Shown here: positions 32,402 through 36,025 of the stretch, piece by piece | How positions within the stretch are numbered: the stretch's first letter is position 1 | How the letters are laid out: every line of letters starts with the position of its first letter | Origin: Archaeoglobus sp. | GTDB lineage: Archaea > Halobacteriota > Archaeoglobi > Archaeoglobales > Archaeoglobaceae | Direction of reading: 5' to 3' | Assembly: GCA_017656505.1 (NCBI GenBank) | Contig: JACDNU010000026.1 | Location: 1 to 36,025 of the forward strand | Length of the DNA stretch: 36,025 nt | Notes under the pieces: model-generated | Database searches by the model: none | Seen by the model: the letters and a program-made list of their open reading frames with translations, nothing else | What the model was told of the DNA's origin: nothing | Made by a program: the position numbers and the translations under genes

Positions 32402-33439
32402 ATGCATATACCGCTTGTAGTCTGCCAAAGCGACTACAGATGGCAATTATTGTCAAAAATACTTAAGGTTTTCGATTTGAGAAAAGTGAAGAAGATAATA
32501 GCAAGGTACACCTTGAAATCCATTCCTGTTTTAAAGATCGTTACAACATCCATGTTCTTTTCCACGAGGATAAGCCACGTTATAGCTGAATTGAGGAATA
32601 AAAAGGAATTAAGGAAGTTTCTGAGAATAAACAAGGAGGAAATACCCAAAGTAAGTTACGTTTACTCCTTCTTTTCAAAGTTCAGCCTTAACGACTTTAC
32701 AAACATGATTCTTAGAATTCTGAACTCAATTACGAAGAAAAGACAGAGAAATAGCAAACTCATTGTGGATTGCACGGATGTAAGCGTTGATTTGAACTGG
32801 TTCAGAAAGCCTTTGAAGCAGAAGAATTTACGAGGAAAGGACTACAGATGGGGGTACTCAGCCAAAGGTAAATTCATAGGAATGAGGCTGACTCTAGTCT
32901 TAGAACACCCTTGCAAGCCCTTACTGTTTCTCTTGCATCCAGCAAACAGGCATGAAGCAAAGATCTATCATCAAATCATGGAAGAGCTAAAGCGAAGAAG
33001 GATTCTAAGGCAGAGGGATATAATTTTGATGGATAAAGGGTTCTATGCCTACAGAAACTATTTGATTGGCTTAAACAGATACAGAATAATTCCTCTAATC
33101 TTTCCTAGGAGGAATTTCAAGCTTGAAAGATTAAATGGTTTGTTAAGCTATCCTTTGAGCATTTTCAATTCAAAGAACTTAGTGAGGGATAGAAAGCTAT
33201 TCAAGGCTTTGAAAGCTAAGCTGCTTAATTTACTTGAGAATTGGCAGAGTTTCAAGTCTGAGAGATCTTTAATCGAGGATGTATTCAAACTCGCTAAATC
33301 TATGAGCTTGCGAAGATTGCACCGCTATACCATGCGTTCTGTTTCAAAGTTCGCTGCTTTGAATGTCCTTTTGGTTGGCGTTATTGTAGCTTTGGGATTC
33401 AAGGAAAAGAAGGTGTTGCAAAGGTTGGCTAAGGGTTAG
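32402..33439 (+). CDS. IS4-type DDE transposase
   Basis: From ATG 32402 (GGTGGT three bases before) the transposase has 345 residues; an in-frame GTG lies three codons earlier. The catalytic triad is Asp123 (LIVDCTDVS), Asp211 (IILMDKGFYAY) and Glu292 in RSLIEDVFKLAK, which fits the R(3)E(6)K signature of IS4-superfamily DDE transposases. The gene is complete within an element that has perfect ends, so it may be active. Its C-terminus matches the partial copy at the start of the window. Confidence 0.88.
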   Translation: MHIPLVVCQSDYRWQLLSKILKVFDLRKVKKIIARYTLKSIPVLKIVTTSMFFSTRISHVIAELRNKKELRKFLRINKEEIPKVSYVYSFFSKFSLNDFTNMILRILNSITKKRQRNSKLIVDCTDVSVDLNWFRKPLKQKNLRGKDYRWGYSAKGKFIGMRLTLVLEHPCKPLLFLLHPANRHEAKIYHQIMEELKRRRILRQRDIILMDKGFYAYRNYLIGLNRYRIIPLIFPRRNFKLERLNGLLSYPLSIFNSKNLVRDRKLFKALKAKLLNLLENWQSFKSERSLIEDVFKLAKSMSLRRLHRYTMRSVSKFAALNVLLVGVIVALGFKEKKVLQRLAKG

Positions 33440-33511
33440 TTTAGTAAGGACCCTATAAGGTTAGTGAAATAATTTTGACAACATGTTGGAACCCTTTTCA
33501 GCAGACCGAGC

Positions 33512-33589
33512 TAAAAGCCTGCAGTTAGATGTATCTTTGCGCTATAAGCGCGAAATTTTGACTTAACAGGCGAAAAGGATGGTGGTAGT
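33512..33589 (+). ncRNA. Candidate bridge-RNA region of the IS110 element
   Basis: The non-coding stretch between the IS481 end and the IS110 transposase start holds nested stems: GCCTG (33517-33521) with CAGGC (33567-33571), and inside it GCGCT-ATA-AGCGC (33539-33551). IS110 elements encode a structured guide (bridge) RNA in their non-coding end, which makes this the place to look. The element's true left end was not defined, and the stretch is shorter than I would expect. Confidence 0.3.
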
Positions 33590-34690
33590 GTGATAGAAGC
33601 ACGAATAGGTGAGTATCCGGTCTGCATTGGAATTGATGTGCACAAAAGGTATACCTATGTAACCGTGGTAGATGAATTGGGAGAAATAAAAGAAGAAGCC
33701 AAAATAGAGAACTCCAGAGAAAGCTTAGAGCAGTTTGCATCAAAATACAAAGGATTTAAAGCAGTAATAGAGGCAACATCCAACTACAGATTCATCTACG
33801 ATATCCTGGAAAACTACATGAATGTCAAACTAGCCCATCCGTACAAAACAAGAGCAATTGCTGAAGCAAGAATAAAGAACGATCGTCTGGATGCTAAGAT
33901 GCTTGCTCATCTGTTAAGAGCAAACTTAATAGCAGAATCATATGTACCGCCTAAAGAAGTGAGAGAATTAAGAGATCTTACAAGAACAAGAAAAGCCTTG
34001 GTAGAAGACAGAAATAGATTGAAGAATAGAGTGCATGCAATCCTTGCTAAGAATGGGGTAATAGACTATCCCAACCCCTTCACAAAGAAAGGAAGAGAAT
34101 TCCTTGATGAAATTGAATTACAGGAGATTGACAGGAAAATTCTGAAATCCTACTTATCGATAATCGACAGAATAAACGAGGAGATTAAGAAAATAGACTG
34201 TATAATTACAGAAAAAGCCAGGCAGAACGATGACACAATCCTCCTAACAACAATTCCAGGAATAAGCTACTATTCCGCCCTATTAATCAAAGCAGAAATA
34301 GGAGATGTAAATCGTTTCCCGAACAAGTTCAAACTCATAAGCTATGCCGGATTATGTCCCTCAATAAAACAATCCGGAAATAAAGAAATCAGAGGCCATA
34401 TAACAAAGCAGGGCTCAAGAATGCTTAGATGGATTCTTATCCAATGCGCCAACGTAGCAATAAGGCACGATGAGTACCTTCGCAATTTCTATTTAAGAAT
34501 CAAGAGGAGGAGAGGACACAACATAGCTATTGTAGCTACAGCAAGAAAAATGCTGGTACATGTTAAAGAGAAGGGAGGCGTACAACCCAAGGTAACCCAA
34601 ACTTTATCAATCTGCCGACCAATTACCCATGAAGGGTTCCACATAGGTGGGATACTACACAACTACAATATAGGCTTTAAAAAAGTATAA
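33590..34690 (+). CDS. IS110-family transposase (DEDD/RuvC-like)
   Basis: A 366-residue transposase. The N-terminal RuvC-like domain carries Asp16 (GIDVHKR), Glu61 (VIEATSNY), Asp98 and Asp101 (NDRLDAKML). A coiled-coil region is followed by the C-terminal transposase domain with a helix-hairpin-helix (TIPGISYYSALLIKAEIGD, about 221-239) and the probable catalytic Ser262 (KQSGNK). After about residue 324 the sequence departs from the usual short end: 40-odd residues (VKEKGGVQPKVTQTL...) replace the VIYAAEG-like end of the remnant copy, perhaps because the original 3' end was lost. Start is GTG with GGTGGT just before it. Confidence 0.88.
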   Translation: MIEARIGEYPVCIGIDVHKRYTYVTVVDELGEIKEEAKIENSRESLEQFASKYKGFKAVIEATSNYRFIYDILENYMNVKLAHPYKTRAIAEARIKNDRLDAKMLAHLLRANLIAESYVPPKEVRELRDLTRTRKALVEDRNRLKNRVHAILAKNGVIDYPNPFTKKGREFLDEIELQEIDRKILKSYLSIIDRINEEIKKIDCIITEKARQNDDTILLTTIPGISYYSALLIKAEIGDVNRFPNKFKLISYAGLCPSIKQSGNKEIRGHITKQGSRMLRWILIQCANVAIRHDEYLRNFYLRIKRRRGHNIAIVATARKMLVHVKEKGGVQPKVTQTLSICRPITHEGFHIGGILHNYNIGFKKV

Positions 34691-34834
34691 GATAAATTCC
34701 TGTAATCTGGTTGAAAGAAAACGTGAGTTTGAGCAAGGTTTTAAGCCTCATCTCAACTCCTCTAACTTATTTCATTGAAAATAAAATGAGAGCTTTCACT
34801 CTTCAAAAAGCTCGTAAGAATTCTTATTAGCTAT

Positions 34835-35071
34835 TTGAAGAGAGTAGATGAGCTAAAAGCTGAGAGATTGGAAGTGGAAGAGATTTTTAAATTAGAGAAG
34901 TGTGGCCTCTTTATGGAAAAAATACACAGGTTTACGAGGAAGGCTGTAGCTAAATTCGTCTATGCTAACGTAATTATCATAGCAATCCTCATAAGACTGG
35001 GATTCATGGAGAGGGTTTTGCAGAGGTTGGTTGAGTGGTGTCTTTGCAGATACCCTAAGAGTTTTTTGTAA
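34835..35071 (+). pseudogene. C-terminal remnant of an IS4-type transposase
   Basis: The 78-codon open frame (ELKAERLEVEEIFKLEKCGL, then HRFTRKAVAKFVYANV and GFMERVLQRLVEW) matches the last 60 residues of the intact IS4-type transposase (SERSLIEDVFKLAK to EKKVLQRLAKG). The E(6)K part of the catalytic signature is still readable. Upstream, 34691-34834 has stops in all relevant frames. It is a decayed copy, more distant from the intact one than the copy at 1-53. Confidence 0.75.
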
Positions 35072-35223
35072 TGTCCGCGAGCTTCAGGTATTTCTCTGTC
35101 CAGCATGCGGGCATTTCATTAACTTCTTTTAACTTCTTGATCTGATAGTAAGGTGTTCCTAGCTCGAGGTGTAAAAATCCCTTGGAGGTGAAAACAAAAA
35201 CACCAAAATGATGGCAAAGATGT

Positions 35224-35350
35224 TACGATATCAGGATATAAGGATATAAAGATAAAGGATGTAGGGTGTCAGGATGTTCAGTCAGTTGCCGGATGTCAGA
35301 TATCAGATATTAGGATATCAAGATATCAGGCTGTCAGGATGTAAGGATGT
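35224..35350. repeat. Degenerate short repeats of an AGGATATCA-like unit
   Basis: About a dozen imperfect copies of a unit near AGGATATCA/AGGATGTCA stand in loose tandem, for example ATATCAGGATATAAGGATAT and GATATCAAGATATCAGG. The tract lies between the IS remnant and the coiled-coil gene and runs into the last codons of that gene. No gene is seen in 35072-35333. Confidence 0.65.
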
Positions 35351-36025
35351 TGTATCCCACTGCCGCAAGTATGTCTCTCACGCTGATGTAACTCACAAAA
35401 CCACACCAACTGCACTGTACTGGATACATTGCCCCCCTCCTTAGCTCTTGAAGTAGCATGTTTTCAGGAGGTAGATATACGAAGATTAACGATCCGCAGG
35501 AAGCGCACGAGATTGCCGTTCGCTTAGTTTTGATGATGATGCTTGCAGTTAGGAGTTTCCTGTTGTTCTCTACAATCTCAAGTTCCTCCTTAAAATGCCT
35601 CTCTTTTTCCTTCTTTAACGCATTAATTTCATTCCTAAGAAATCTCACTTCCTCCTCAAGGGAGTTTCTCTCTTCAACCAGTTTTAAGAGCTCGACTAGC
35701 TTCTCAACGTTATATCCAAGCTTTTCGCACTCCTTTGCAAATGATGATAGCTTGCTTATCTTGTCCACGCCCAAACTCTCTAAGCCTCTCTTTCCATCTA
35801 CCAGCTCTGCTAACTCCTTCTTTCTGGATTTGCATTTTTCCTCCAGCTCTTCCAGCTCTCTCTCCACCTTCTCTCTTTTTCTCTCCAACCCATCAACTCT
35901 GGATTTTAACTCCTCAAGCAAGGATGATTTCTTATTGAGCTCATCTTCCACTTCCTTAATCGCTTCATCGTAGGGCTTTCCAAGTCGCTCTTCGAGCTTG
36001 CATAGGCTGATGGCTGAGTTAACGA
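35334..36025 (-). CDS. Coiled-coil protein with C-terminal zinc site (5' end outside window)
   Basis: The frame stays open to the window edge, so the start is missing; the GTG at 35951 is only an internal candidate. The visible upstream part reads SAISLCKLEERLGKPYDEAI. A long charged coiled coil follows (VDGLERKREKVERELEELEE; later LVEERNSLEEEVRFLRNEIN). The C-terminus has CASCG and CSWCG, a four-cysteine zinc-ribbon-like site. No family recognised. Similar coiled-coil plus zinc layouts occur in proteins of archaeal plasmids and integrated elements, so it may be cargo of the tRNA-Arg element; that is inference. Confidence 0.7.
   Translation of the reverse strand, partial: VNSAISLCKLEERLGKPYDEAIKEVEDELNKKSSLLEELKSRVDGLERKREKVERELEELEEKCKSRKKELAELVDGKRGLESLGVDKISKLSSFAKECEKLGYNVEKLVELLKLVEERNSLEEEVRFLRNEINALKKEKERHFKEELEIVENNRKLLTASIIIKTKRTAISCASCGSLIFVYLPPENMLLQELRRGAMYPVQCSWCGFVSYISVRDILAAVGYNILTS

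Larger units (their letters stand above)
32222..33455 (+). mobile_element. Intact IS4-type insertion sequence with 8-bp target duplication
   Basis: The element begins TAGGGTCCTT (32222-32231) and ends AAGGACCCTA (33446-33455), perfect 10-bp inverted repeats. It is flanked by identical 8-bp copies of TAAGGTTA at 32214-32221 and 33456-33463. Its transposase gene is unbroken. Perfect repeats and duplication indicate a recent insertion. Related copies are the partial end at 1-53 and the remnant at 34835-35071. Confidence 0.9.
31277..33483 (-). mobile_element. IS481-like element, interrupted by an IS4-type insertion
   Basis: The transposase gene is on the minus strand. Removing the IS4-type copy (32222-33455 plus one 8-bp duplication) rejoins its start to an A/T-rich upstream stretch at 33464-33483. 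The likely ends are TGTGGTATC near 31277 and, inverted, TGTTGTC near 33483; both continue into AAATTATTT, so they look like related terminal repeats. The exact ends are uncertain, and the left one overlaps the IS110 remnant frame by a few codons. Confidence 0.6.

Noticed and set aside
34835-35071. Independent 78-residue gene
   Set aside because: Its sequence matches the end of the IS4-type transposase and lacks the upstream domains, so it is a remnant.

Overview
The window looks like the chromosome of a hyperthermophilic euryarchaeon of the order Archaeoglobales (Archaeoglobus, Ferroglobus or Geoglobus). The grounds are archaeal information-processing genes (TFB, Gar1, Hjc, SRP54, archaeal-type RNase HII), an F420/flavin-type luciferase-like oxidoreductase, an AhbC/NirJ-like radical SAM protein of the siroheme route to haem, AqpM with the archaeal DUF2180 and DUF2193 proteins, and many leaderless-looking genes with a TATA-like box about 26 nt upstream of the start. 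Genus is not decided by the sequence. A conserved core of about 20 kb is bounded on both sides by a tRNA gene with an integrase next to it.

Left block (1-6576). This is the inside of an element integrated at the 3' end of tRNA-Leu(UAA). It holds the end of an IS4-type insertion sequence, an unknown protein, a short Cys-rich protein missed by a 60-residue cut-off, a secreted nuclease lipoprotein (thermonuclease plus lamin-tail domain), an XPD/DinG-like helicase with an iron-sulphur-type Cys set, an unknown 122-residue protein, a tyrosine recombinase and a basic/coiled-coil DNA-binding protein. Two of the unknown genes share a 14-bp motif at almost the same distance from their start codons and from a TATA-like box, which suggests a common regulator.

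Core (6577-26693). A three-gene operon DUF2193-DUF2180-aqpM faces a Bat-like HTH_10 regulator. Then come gar1-tfb, whose reading frames overlap through a low-complexity stretch coding in two frames, a radical SAM gene, an MBL-fold hydrolase, hjc, a RelBE-like toxin-antitoxin pair, a biotin ECF transporter (bioY, a two-domain ATPase, an EcfT protein) with a BirA-like inverted repeat over the bioY start, srp54, rnhB, an LLM oxidoreductase, an alpha/beta hydrolase, and a complete five-gene branched-chain amino-acid-type ABC operon.

Right block (26619-36025). tRNA-Arg(CCU) is followed by a second tyrosine recombinase with two abutting palindromes directly before its start codon. After it lies an insertion-sequence graveyard: a frameshifted IS1182-like element, a dead IS200/IS605 tnpA, a decayed IS110 fragment, an IS481-like element whose promoter has been cut from its gene by a fresh IS4-type insertion (10-bp terminal repeats, 8-bp target duplication), an apparently intact IS110 with a possible bridge-RNA region, a third IS4-type remnant, a short-period repeat tract, and a coiled-coil/zinc protein that runs off the window.

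The less expected signals are regulatory and structural: the shared left-block promoter motif, the operator-like repeats at the integrase, bioY and LLM genes, the dual-coding gar1/tfb overlap, the DUF2193-DUF2180-aqpM operon, and the nested insertions.
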